A stretch of DNA of 64,000 nucleotides, taken from positions 9,944,001 to 10,008,000 of the forward strand of contig JAWHQI010000005.1 in NCBI GenBank assembly GCA_033032865.1. Reading direction: 5' to 3'. The notes under the pieces were generated by a model. That model saw nothing but the letters and a program-made list of their open reading frames with translations, had not been told where the DNA came from and ran no database searches. Below are positions 23,826-32,859 of this stretch, piece after piece. The stretch comes from Dactylorhiza incarnata (taxonomy: Eukaryota > Streptophyta > Magnoliopsida > Asparagales > Orchidaceae). Every line of letters begins with the position of its first letter. Positions within the stretch are counted from its first letter, which is position 1. A program made the translations under genes and the position numbers.

Positions 23826-25507
23826 ATGATATAATCGTAAACATTAATATTAAGATCTGACGGCTCTCCATCATCGTCCCCGATCGTTGGACGGCTCACG
23901 ACAGCCCGTCCTGGGCCTCTTTGCGGGGTGATTTCCTGGCCACCTACGCCTCTTTCCGGCCAGCCAATGCCACCACCACCTCCATTGAGGTGGTGGCCGG
24001 CGATAGGGGGTGGTTGGCCGGCCGGAGGTGTCGGATCTAGTTTTTAGAGGAAGGAAAAAGAGTACGAAACGTACTCCTTCGGAAACACAATCCGAGCCCT
24101 ATTGTGCACGGATCAAGCCCCGAAATATGAAGAGATCTAGCACTAAGGGAGGAGAAGAGGATCGGACCTGTGGAGGGGCTTGGTTGCGCGAATTCCTGCG
24201 AGTTGCCATTGACGGTGCTGGAGCTTTCGGTGCCATGCCGATCTAGGATTTCTCTGCACGAAACTCACTGGGAAAATGGGGGATCTCTTCCTCTCTGAGC
24301 ACTGAAGGAAATGAGAGGAGTTTCATTCGGCTAGGATGGCTTTATCTCCAAAAGCCATTAATGGCCATTATCATGATTTCGGTTACTCTAAAATTTTCTC
24401 TGAAACAGCCCCCTTGGCCATGGAAAACTCCAGAAATTCGATTGTAACTGAAGGGGGAATGAATGCACATCAATTGGGGAGGGATTTGAAGGATCAATAG
24501 CATATAATCTCCATGAATGCTCTTTTCTCTCTCTCCGATTTGGGGAAAACTTCCTTTTTCTCTCTCTCTCTCCTACTAAGCAATTACAGAATTAAGAGGT
24601 AAATCCAGAAATCAGCAAGCCCCTAGATGATGGATCACTTAATTGGGCCTAGCCCAAATGGATTGGGTCCAATTTGGGCAAACTAAGTTATTTTGAGGTA
24701 ATTTGACCTAAATTAGGCTTAAGGGTAGATTGGTCAAATTGCAAGTCCCATGATGGGGCTTTTTGGTCCATTAGGCTCCTAGTACCCATACAAGGGTAGG
24801 GGCATGGTCAATTTGGCATGGTGGGGGCCAATTGACCTTAATTGAGCTAGTTTGACCAATTTAAGGTTAAGGTTGACTTTAGTCAAATTGGCCTCTTAGG
24901 TTGACCCCAATGGGTCACTGGTGCTTCAAGGAGACCTCTAATGGGTTAGGGATGATATTGTGGGGTCAAGGTTCAAGGTGGGGCCCTAAAGTCCAACCCT
25001 AGGCTTGGTATCTGAAAATTGTTGTTTGCAGACCACTTGGGTTTTCTCCTTCTCACCTTTGTTCACAAGGTCTTGAGCTCTTCCTATGGTTTTGTCATGA
25101 CCTAGTCATGACAAAACCAACTTAGGCGTCTAGCTGTTTGGGGGATGTTACACTTCTTTGAATGGAAATTCATGATTTTTCCACCATCGAGATGGGGTTT
25201 ATTGTTGTTTTGGCAGGGGAATTCATAGTCATCAATATTGCAATATTTTTTTATATTCATAAAACTTTAATAGTTAAATCATGCATTTGGACTAGTATTA
25301 TATCTCTAATGGACTAGATTATGTAATGGACATTATCTGCCTTTGCTTACCTCTAAAGGTTGCATTTTCTGAAGTGAGCTCGTGTTTTTTAATTGATTGT
25401 CTTTTTAATAATCGGTTGCATATGAATAATTGTCGATTGGAAAATCATTCTGAATCCGCTCATCAATTTATGTTTTAATCATTTTATGCAGTGTACTTAT
25501 TTGTGCA

Positions 25508-25693
25508 ATGGAAAAGTTTTTTTTTTCAAAAGTTGGCTTAGGTCAAAGTTCTGTGGATTCGCAAGAGTTGGTTTCAACTGGTAAGAGAAATCAAGTAGAA
25601 GAGTTCAAACTAGAAGTGTTAAGCCCGGATACCGATTCAGTTGAGTTCAGACCAAGAGGGGGTAGCTTGAGTAACTCACAGTCGGACTCCTAG
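25508..25693 (+). pseudogene. Possible first coding exon of a disrupted gene
   Basis: A 61-aa frame starts at an ATG about 17 bp after a good plant splice acceptor (tcattttatgcag, near 25480-25492). The product starts MEKFFFSKV and is hydrophilic and serine-rich. A MEKFF-type start is seen in plant hAT/TTF-zinc-finger proteins, but that similarity is too short to rely on. The frame ends at a stop immediately before the E9 LTR begins at 25694, so downstream coding sequence may have been lost to that insertion. It may belong with the leader at 1411-2022, with E0 in the intron. I do not recognise the gene. Confidence 0.25.
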
Positions 25694-26351
25694 TGCCGGG
25701 TAATCTGAGCCTAGATCTGATCCTCACCGATGGTGGATTGAAATGCCTACTCATGGACTCGCGAGCTGCATCGAGGAGGTCCCGCTACACGCTCAAAAGT
25801 TTTCTTGACTTCCCCTCCTAAAATCAATTACTGAGCTCGGCACCTCGGATGACAGAGAGAAGAAAATCGAAAGGTACGGGCTCTAGGAGGCTGGATCTGC
25901 CTTCTCTGAGGTGCTATGGGGTCCTATTTATAGGAAAAACATCTCAAGGTTAAATTAGTCTTTATAGGTCAGCGGGTAGCAGCCTTCCCCTTAACCAAAA
26001 TGATATTCACAGACCAAGGTGGCATGCAAATAGCGGCCTCTACCTTAATGCTAATACTATTCTCAGACCCTGACGGTTTGCTGATAAACTTCTAACCCTC
26101 AGTAGATTGCTGCTCACCGACCTAGGAGAGCCCTAGGGTTGGACCGGTTCAGACTCACCTCACCTATTTGGCGGCGAGCCCATCAGTGTTAACCGGGCTC
26201 GCGTCATAGGTCATGGGTTGATCCTATTCTCATCTGGTTGATAGCCTGGACAGCTCGCCAGATTCGCCCATTGAGCACCATGTGTGTGTTAGTTCTCTCC
26301 GTAGGTCACTAGGGTGAGCCCTATGTGTGCTCACTGAATACGGGTTGTACA
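25694..26351 (-). mobile_element. E9: 3' LTR of a Tat-like element, minus strand
   Basis: Runs from tgccggg (25694) to gggttgtaca (26351). The right end and the following polypurine stretch (about 26352-26375) match the end and interior of E5, so the two are related. A minus-strand TATA box (ctataaatagg) lies at about 25923-25933. The left flank does not match sequence right of 26351, so this is not a solo LTR but the 3' LTR of a longer element whose interior continues rightwards. That interior is broken by E5 and E2. The left boundary is less certain than the right. Confidence 0.6.
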
Positions 26352-26463
26352 TGATCCCTGCTCTTTGCGAGCTCGCTAGATATCAGAAAGAATCATTCAA
26401 CCCTTATTTAGTGTTCTATGGCAGTGAAGAGACAAGATTAACGGGTTCGCTCACTCCCCTCCC

Positions 26464-27793
26464 CTATAAATAAAGGGGCGATGCTACCATCCATTGACAG
26501 TAACATGGATTCATAGGATGTCCCTTTCGCTGGTGCGATGCCATGGTCTAAAGGTGAAGAACGTGTGTGCTCCTCAATTTTTGGGCTACTCTGTGGGCTT
26601 TCATCGAAGAGATCTCATGGGCGTGGCGAGAAATGGTTAAGGAAGAAAAAGAAGATCAACACTCCTTCTGCCGAGGAGATTCTCCCCTACTTCTGAATAC
26701 TGCGAGGCGTGATTTCCCTCTCAAGGGACTTTAGGGCTCGCATGGTGCTGAACAACCTTCCTTCAACATCCTCAGTCCAGCAGAACAGGTAATTTCATCT
26801 TGACTTTAAATTCTCTAGTAGCTTTGACGCGAGGTGGATGACCTTATAGTTCTGCGAGTTCAAAAAGATCGTCGCTGGTTAGACTATGGTCTTGGCATTG
26901 CTAAGGCCATCGGCTGATAGGGGTCATGAGCACGGTTGTATCGCGAGTTCACTTCCCCTCTCGCCATCTTATTCCACCATTCCAGGTAAGAAATATGTCC
27001 TAGTCGCTACCAAGAAGCGTACATTAATGCTGTCCTCTTTCTCCAACAGTTCCATCCTTCATTGATCTGGATACCGAGCCGCGTCAAAGCGAGGCGCTTT
27101 CTAAAAGCGTGCTCCATGCTTCCTTGCTAGTCTCCATGCGTCCTCGCTAGTCATGAGTCTCATTCCTCCAGTTAGTACCTCCAAGCACCCAGCTTTTACT
27201 CAGCAGCCTAGCATTAACGAGCTGGCTAGGCGGCCCTCTGACGGGAAGTCATTGTTGATGGTTCTGCCGGGACAAAATAACATGCCTTCCTTGTGGCCTC
27301 AATCCGCTGAACTACTTCATCAGAAATCACCTCGCCGACGAGGTGGCGACCCAACGTATTCGGCAGATGACTGCACGCCTCAGCTCCTCCAACTCATTTT
27401 TCTTTGTCGACTTCCTTCTGCTCGCTCATTCTTTTAGGTCACAGCTCATCCGCCTAGTCGGGGAATTCAATGTCGATAAACTCACTGCCAGAGTCTCCTT
27501 CTTCCCTAATGAAGACTTCTCCGAGATACCTTTTGGAGAACCCTCAGGATTTTGATGCCAAATATAGAGCTCTCCTATTTGCCATCCTCGTGGACTACGA
27601 CTCATTCTTCATGGCCATGCCGCCTGCTGAGGTAAGGCATGGACTCGCCGACATGCGTGCTCGGCTCAACCGGGCAGAGGACTTCTAGGAGCAGGTGGAA
27701 AATGATGAAGGGTTATATCCTTGCATTTATGATGTGGAAGAGAGATTATATGACTTGCAGGCTCGCTATAACTCGACTGGGGATGAACTGCAT
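26464..27793 (+). pseudogene. Antisense-strand gene inside E9, 5' and middle parts (decayed)
   Basis: Plus-strand TATA box (ctataaataaag) at 26464-26475, opposite in direction to E9 itself. Downstream are short frames that can be linked by a plausible 64-bp intron with consensus ends (cag/gtaag at 26985-26990 and ctccaacag ending at 27049). The later part, about 27340-27690, encodes helical, charged sequence in shifting frames with stops. It continues across the E5 insertion into 29814-29997. The context suggests the extra antisense gene described for Tat-lineage elements near the 3' LTR. No specific domain is recognised in this part; the call depends on position and on the Transposase_28-like neighbour at 30320. 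Confidence 0.45.
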
Positions 27794-28296
27794 TGTTGAA
27801 ACCGATTTCTCGGTCTCTCGTAGAGCTCGGGGCCCTCACCGAGATGAGGGGCGGCTGGTCCTTACTAATCCCTCGAGGAGGGTAGGCGGAAGATTAGGAA
27901 ACTGACTAAGACCTTAGTCACAGCGAGGAGGTCCCTCCACTAACTCGGAAGATCGTTGAGCGCTTCCCCTCCCAAGCCAAAGCTGAGACTCGGGCACTTT
28001 GGAGAGCTCTGGAAATGCTAACCAAAGGAAGCCTAAGGAGAGGGAAGCTGAAGTGAGATCCTCTCCAAAGGTGCCCTCGAGGTCCTATTTATAGATTTTC
28101 TGATCTGTCCTGCAAATAGCAGGATTCCGCCTCTTGATTTTACTATCCGCACCCCAAATGGGTCTGCTAACAGCCAAACTCCGCTGTTTGGAGAGGCTAA
28201 AGGCAGACCACCAAGGGTGACAGGGTAATTTGGCCGATCCCGATGACTCTGGAAGGGATCTGGTTCGCTCGTCTTCTCGCGACTCCTCAGTGAGTT

Positions 28297-28495
28297 CTTG
28301 ACCCGCTCGCCTCCTTGCGAGCACTCGGCGGGTTATTGACTCGCTCGCTTCCTACCGAGCACTTGGCGAGTTCCTGACTCGCTCGCTTCCTAGAGAGCAC
28401 TTGGCGAGTTCTTGACTCGCTCGCTTCCTAGCGAGCACTTAGCCAGTTCTTGACTGGCTCGCTTCCTAGCGAGCACTTGGCGAGTTCTTGACTCG
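28297..28495. repeat. 38-bp array in the left LTR of E5 (5 units)
   Basis: Units of 38 bp contain GCTCGCT-tcct-AGCGAGC (7-bp arms) and GCGAGT-tcttg-ACTCGC (6-bp arms), so palindromes overlap across unit borders. Unit order is G-A-A-B-A, where B has agccag for ggcgag and G is a divergent first unit. The minus-strand TATA box is at 28084-28094, with the array on its upstream side. Confidence 0.9.
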
Positions 28496-28558
28496 CCGAC
28501 CCCTCTGGCTCGCTCGCCTTTGGTTGCCTGTCCTCTAGGCGAATATCGGGGTTGTACA

Positions 28559-28930
28559 CAATCCCCGCTCTTCGCGAGGCTTTTTAGGCTCGCGAAGAAT
28601 CATCCAACCCTTGATATTCGTCGGCCCCTTGGTGACGTGGCGAGAATCTTTCGGTGGGTCCCATGCCCACCACTATAAATACCACTCTCCTTGGCCGTCA
28701 TTCGAACTTTTCATTTTCCCTGGCTTTTCTTACTCGCCGCGGGCCCCAACGCGATGTCGAAAAAGGACGAGATGCTGGCCCGCCTAAAGGCTTCGCATGC
28801 GGCCCAGAAGGGGAAGACCGCTGTAATCGCCTCCTGAGGAGTCTCGCCGAACTCCTCGCCCTGCTCCTCATCTCCCGCCATAACCCTTCGCTGGAATTTT
28901 CTTGAACCAGCCACGCTCACCGCACCAAAA
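28559..28930. other. E5 internal region (372 bp)
   Basis: Holds, left to right: the minus-strand polypurine tract; a plus-strand TATA box (actataaatacc, 28672-28683); a plus-strand ATG at 28754 opening a 27-codon frame; and the leader and primer site. The plus-strand TATA and the sequence before it resemble the start of the antisense gene promoter in E9 (26352-26475). A 69-codon minus-strand frame at 28711-28920 starts just after the primer site and could be a gag stub, but shows no recognisable domain. Confidence 0.6.
28911..28927 (-). promoter_or_regulatory. E5 primer binding site (tRNA-Phe)
   Basis: The plus strand reads ccacgctcaccgcacca, the 3' end of plant tRNA-Phe with CCA, ending 3 nt before the right LTR. 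On the element strand it is therefore a 17-nt tRNA-Phe primer site. E8 carries the same site with one mismatch at 56366-56381. Confidence 0.88.
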
Positions 28931-29439
28931 TGTTGAAACCGATTTCTCGGTCTCTCGTAGAGCTCGGGGCCCTCACCGAGATGAGGGGCGGCTGGTCCTT
29001 ACTAATCCCTCGAGGAGGGTAGGCGGAAGATTAGGAAACTGACTAAGACCTTAGTCACAACGAGGAGGTCCCTCCACTAACCCGGAAGATCGTTGAGCGC
29101 TTCCCCTCCCAAGCCAAAGCTGAGACTCGGGCACCTTGGGAGCTCTGGAAATGCTAACCAAAGGAAGCCTAAGGAGAGGGAAGCTGAAGTGAGATCCTCT
29201 CCAAAGGTGCCCTCGAGGTCCTATTTATAGATTTTTTGATCTGGCCTGCAAATAGCAGGATTCCGCCTCTTGATTTTACTATCCGCACCCCAAATGGGTC
29301 TGCTAACAGCCAAACTCCACTGTTTGGAGAGGCTAAAGGCAGACCACCAAGGGTGACAGGGTAATTTGGCCGATCCCGATGACTCTGGAAGGGATCTGGT
29401 TCGCTCGTCTTCTCGCGACTCCTCGGTGAGTTCTTGACC

Positions 29440-29752
29440 CGCTCGCCTCCTTGCGAGCACTCGGCGGGTTCTTGACTCGCTCGCTTCCTAGCGAGCACTT
29501 GGCGAGTTTCTGACTCGCTCGCTTCCTAGCGAGCACTTGGCGAGTTCTTGACTCGCGCGCTTCCTAGCGAGCACTTAGCCAGTTCTTGACTCGCTCGCTT
29601 CCTAGCGAGCACTTGGCGAGTTCCTGACTCGCTCGCTTCCTAGCGAGCACTTGGCGAGTTCTTGACTCGCGCGCTTCCTAGCGAGCACTTAGCCAGTTCT
29701 TGACTCGCTCGCTTCCTAGCGAGCACTTGGCGAGTTCTTGACTCGCCGGCCC
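29440..29752. repeat. 38-bp array in the right LTR of E5 (8 units)
   Basis: Same unit as in the left LTR but ordered G-A-A-B-A-A-B-A. The extra three units are a duplicated A-A-B block, which accounts for the 113-bp length difference between the LTRs. The minus-strand TATA box is at about 29220-29230. Confidence 0.9.
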
Positions 29753-29813
29753 CTCTGGCTCGCTCGCCTTTGGTTGCCTGTCCTCTAGGCGAATATTGGG
29801 GTTGTACATGCAT

Positions 29814-29997
29814 AGGTTCACCCAAGTGGCGGGGACTGTGGGCGAGACCTCTAGACATGAGGAGTATATTAGGCGAAGCGAGGAGCATCTGCGGAAGGCC
29901 AAATATGACCTTCGCATTGACAGGGATATCACTTAGAAAGCTCTCCATCCCCCTCGCCAACACCGCGGAGGTCGCGAACCTGTGTCGCGAATAAAGT
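29814..29997 (+). pseudogene. 3' end of the E9 antisense gene, displaced by E5
   Basis: Continues the frame present just left of the E5 target site; the two sides meet at tgcat. The residues are charged and helical, typical of a coiled-coil tail, ending at a stop near 29935. An aataaa poly(A)-type signal lies at about 29990. No named domain is identifiable. Confidence 0.4.
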
Positions 29998-30159
29998 ATC
30001 TGTATTTTATGTATTTTCTTCTTTTTCTCTACTCACGTTATCATGTACTTCATATTAACGGCTTAATGAAGATTTTATTTCTCTACTCATTTTATCATGT
30101 ACTCGTGCCTTTTATCCCTTCGGTGTACTTTATATTAGTGTTGACAAGCGAATCAGCGA

Positions 30160-30239
30160 GCTCACGAGTGAGCAAACGGCTCACGAGTGAGCAAACGGCT
30201 CACGCGCGAGTCTGCTCCAAGATCATTGGCTATAAATAG
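30160..30239 (+). promoter_or_regulatory. Promoter with palindrome repeats before the TATA box
   Basis: Two copies of the 14-bp palindrome gctcacgagtgagc (30160-30173 and 30179-30192) and a third degraded copy precede a TATA box (tataaatagg, 30231-30240). The Transposase_28-like frame begins about 80 bp later. Confidence 0.65.
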
Positions 30240-30319
30240 GGGGTTAACATGAGCGATAAATACGGTTACTATACTCAACACCCTCTTCCTTTTATTTCTT
30301 CACTATCGATAGGAGATCA

Positions 30320-30887
30320 TTGCATGTTCACGCTATGGGTCGCGAGAACAAGGGTGAGGAGGGTCGTGCAAATTATGTCGCCAACTTCATGGATCATGAC
30401 TTCCCCAGCTCGCAGACCTCCGCCACTGAGTTTGCTTTCTTTGAGGCCCGTTTCCTCCTTGATGGATTCACAGCGAGGCGCCCCACGCCAGGAGAGAACA
30501 TTAACACCTTCTTTGAAGATGAGCTAGCCTTTCCCTTGGCTCATTTCCAGGTCGGGATGAGGTTGCTCCTGTGGCTTGAGGTCCAACTGGTTTTAAAGTA
30601 CTTTGGGTTGATACCCTCGCAAGTCAATCCCAACACGATCAGCGCCCTGGTCGCGTTCATCATCTATATGTGCGAGGAGAAAATTGAATTTGATATTGTT
30701 GCCTTCCGCAAGATTTCGACGCAAAAGGTAACCAGGGATGGCCACGTCTTCTTCTCTAGCACTAGCATGCAGATCGCCGAAACCCTCAATAACGTGCATC
30801 ACTAGAACAACATGTTTTTCTTCGTGGGAGGTGAGTTTGGGACCCTTCCATTCACGCCTATCCAGAAGGCCGAGAGTGGGTACAAGC
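30320..30887 (+). pseudogene. Transposase_28-like (putative gypsy-type) protein, N-terminal part
   Basis: A frame of 161 codons (30320-30805) shows the pattern of the plant 'putative gypsy type transposon' domain (Pfam Transposase_28). A start-proximal variable region is followed by FPLAHFQVGM, then LKYFGLIPSQVNPNTISALV and a segment ending near VTRDGHVFFSS. After a stop codon at 30803-30805 the similarity appears to go on with a gtgagt-like splice donor near 30831. The gene is cut by E2 at 30888. It lies on the strand opposite to E9. The protein's biochemical function is not known to me. The stop and truncation make it a pseudogene here. Confidence 0.65.
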
Positions 30888-32078
30888 TGTTGGGTATTGT
30901 AGCCACAATAACCTTGATTTGAAGAAGTCCCTCGTGAACTAAGATGAATTGGATTTGTATTTGATATTGTATTTTAGCTATGTTATTGCAGGATCTTAAT
31001 TGCTAAGTATAAACAAATGTTTGGTTTTAATGAGTCATAAAACACAGGGCTATGCAATGTAATTCCTCATTGTGCAGAACACAGTGTTGAATCATGTGAA
31101 TTCTCTCTATTGGAGTGTACTTCATATTCAAGTACTAAGGAAAAATCATGTAGGAGCTGTTGCTGTTTTCTGGAATGGAAGAAAAATTCTCTAAGTAGAA
31201 TTCATCGAGTACCCTCGATCAATTCGTTGAGATATCTCATGAGGACTCATTCAGTTCGATGAGTTTACTTGAAAGGATGTTGTTATTGTTGGATCGGTAG
31301 GCACCATTAGAGGGGGGGGGGGGGGGGTGAATAAGGGTTTTTAAAAACATATATTATATTTTGGAATACTTGAATTAATAAGATATCAAACTAGTGATTT
31401 TTAATAAAGATCTAAATTGTATTATAATGAAAGTGAGGATAGTAAACAATTTAGAGAAATGAAGATTAAATCAATTTTATTACACAAAGAGAGACATGAT
31501 TATTATTAATAAAATTGATTACAAAATTCGATTTCAATGACGCTAGAAATCAAAGCGAAATATGAAAGACTCTTTTTGTTTTCTATACCGACTCGTATCC
31601 CCACGAACCAGTTGGCTTTAGCCGATCCTTCCCCGGATACGGCCTCAAGCAGCTCTAGCCAACCCTTCCCTAGATATGGCCTCGAGCACCCCTTAGACCT
31701 ACACCCGAGACCTAGTCGCCAACACGAGGCGAATTTCTACCCTAAGTCCTACCCAGACCTAGTCGCCAACACGAGGCGAGTTCACTAAACGATTACAGAA
31801 AAGATGTGAAATAAAAAGACAATAATATAAAAAATCCCTCTATGTGGATCTCTTGGAGAAGTAGACGAAGACGCAGAGTATGATCACAGTCGATGCGTTC
31901 TTTCGTCACGATGATGACGTGTGTTGAAATCTTCTCCACGGATCTCCTTAAGCTTTTATGGATTTATGGGAGTATCTCTCTGAACCTTCCTCTCTATGTT
32001 GTGGCACGAAGCTCTGAAATTTTGGATCTCAAGAGGATTCAGAAGACGGAGCCTAGGGGTCCTTTTTATAACCTTGGA

Positions 32079-32690
32079 GCTAGCGCCTGCGCTAACACTA
32101 CCGCCGGCGCTATCCCAGTTTAGGAAATATTCTCCGCGTGAGAATCCTTCATTTTAAGCAAGCCGGATGCCTTCCTCTATTGCTTTGCTCTACCGCCGAC
32201 GCTATCAGCTACCACCGGCGCTATCCCATTTTAGGACATTCTGTGCGGCAGAATCTTCAATCTGAGGAAACAATTCTCCCTTGCCTTCTGCGCTCAGCGC
32301 TACCTCCTGTGCTATCGGATACCGCCAGGCGGTATCTCCTTCTATATGTGCTCCCGGAATTGCGCTTAAGCATTCTTTTTGTCGATCGAATTTTCGTCGA
32401 CCGGAGTTCGTCGAGCGGGCTTCATCATTCGTCGATCAGAAATTCGTCAAACGCAAGATCGTCGAACGCAGATTCAATTTCATCGAACCAAGCTTCCGTT
32501 CTCAGCAGCTTGATTTCGTCGATCGCAGTAGCAAGTTCGTCGAACGGGCTTCATCATTCGTCGAGCGGAAATTCGTCGAACGTAAGTTCGTCGAACGCAA
32601 GATCTATTTCGTCGAACCCAGCTTCCGTTCTCAGCGGTTCCATAGCGTTAGCGCCAGGTGTTAGGTGATACCGCCGGTGCTAGAAGGAGT
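32079..32690. repeat. Composite U3 array in the left LTR of E3
   Basis: Two motif types alternate. Type a, GC-rich (gctagcgcctgcgc, ccgccggcgctat), lies at about 32079-32235, 32285-32340 and 32640-32690, and resembles the E4 array. Type b, ttcgtcgaacgcaag and variants, lies at about 32380-32630 and resembles E0 and E6. It includes GATACCGCC-a-GGCGGTATC near 32308. The minus-strand TATA box is at 32064-32073, directly downstream. The right LTR has the same arrangement at about 39030-39625. Confidence 0.85.
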
Positions 32691-32859
32691 GTTGGATTTG
32701 AAGGCTCAAATTTGGGGGCAACCTTCTTATGTAGTCCTTGAGTCATGTGGACTTTGTTTTCCTGCACACTTAAACACACAAGATCAAATACACATAGGTT
32801 TTGTTATTCTCAAACCTAGGAGATGCGGAAGACCATGTTCCAACAAACTCCCCCTTTTG

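Larger units (their letters stand above)
2023..25152. mobile_element. E0: long solo LTR (about 5.07 kb), hosting the E1 array
   Basis: Begins tgtaagaccc at 2023 and ends gggatgttaca at 25152, giving inverted ends tgtaa/ttaca. It is flanked by the identical 5-bp target duplication cttct (2018-2022 and 25153-25157). Removing E1 and one copy of its target duplication leaves about 5074 bp (2023-3146 plus 21203-25152). This contains no retroviral coding region and no second LTR, so a solo LTR left by LTR-LTR recombination is the simplest reading. A long-LTR gypsy lineage such as Tekay/Del is plausible from the terminal sequence but not shown. Internal landmarks are a perfect hairpin at 2733-2773, GAGCC/GGCTC hairpins at about 21239-21390, a structured motif at 21497-21587 and a TTCGACGAA array at about 23485-23825. 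The rest is AT-rich and non-coding. Confidence 0.75.
27794..29808 (-). mobile_element. E5: complete non-autonomous Tat-like mini-element
   Basis: Two LTRs (27794-28558, 765 bp; 28931-29808, 878 bp) enclose only 372 bp. The target duplication tgcat is perfect (27789-27793 and 29809-29813). LTR ends on the plus strand are tgttgaaacc and ggttgtaca. The interior has a polypurine tract (28559-28574) beside the left LTR and a 17-nt tRNA-Phe primer site (28911-28927) beside the right LTR, so cis signals are complete while gag and pol are gone. The LTRs differ by a few substitutions plus a 3-unit block in the 38-bp array. Replication would need proteins from a related autonomous element. It resembles TRIM/SMART-type deletion derivatives, but with longer LTRs. 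Confidence 0.92.

Noticed and set aside
24010..24246. 78-codon plus-strand frame in E0
   Set aside because: Basic, low-information sequence within a solo LTR, with no start context or similarity.
28297..29752. CRISPR-like or satellite array of 38-bp units
   Set aside because: It lies within both LTRs of one element and is contiguous without spacers, so it is a U3 tandem repeat.
32138..32668. 176- and 127-codon serine/arginine-rich frames in the E3 LTR
   Set aside because: They arise from the TCGTCGAA repeat read in different frames, lie in U3 and are antisense to the element.
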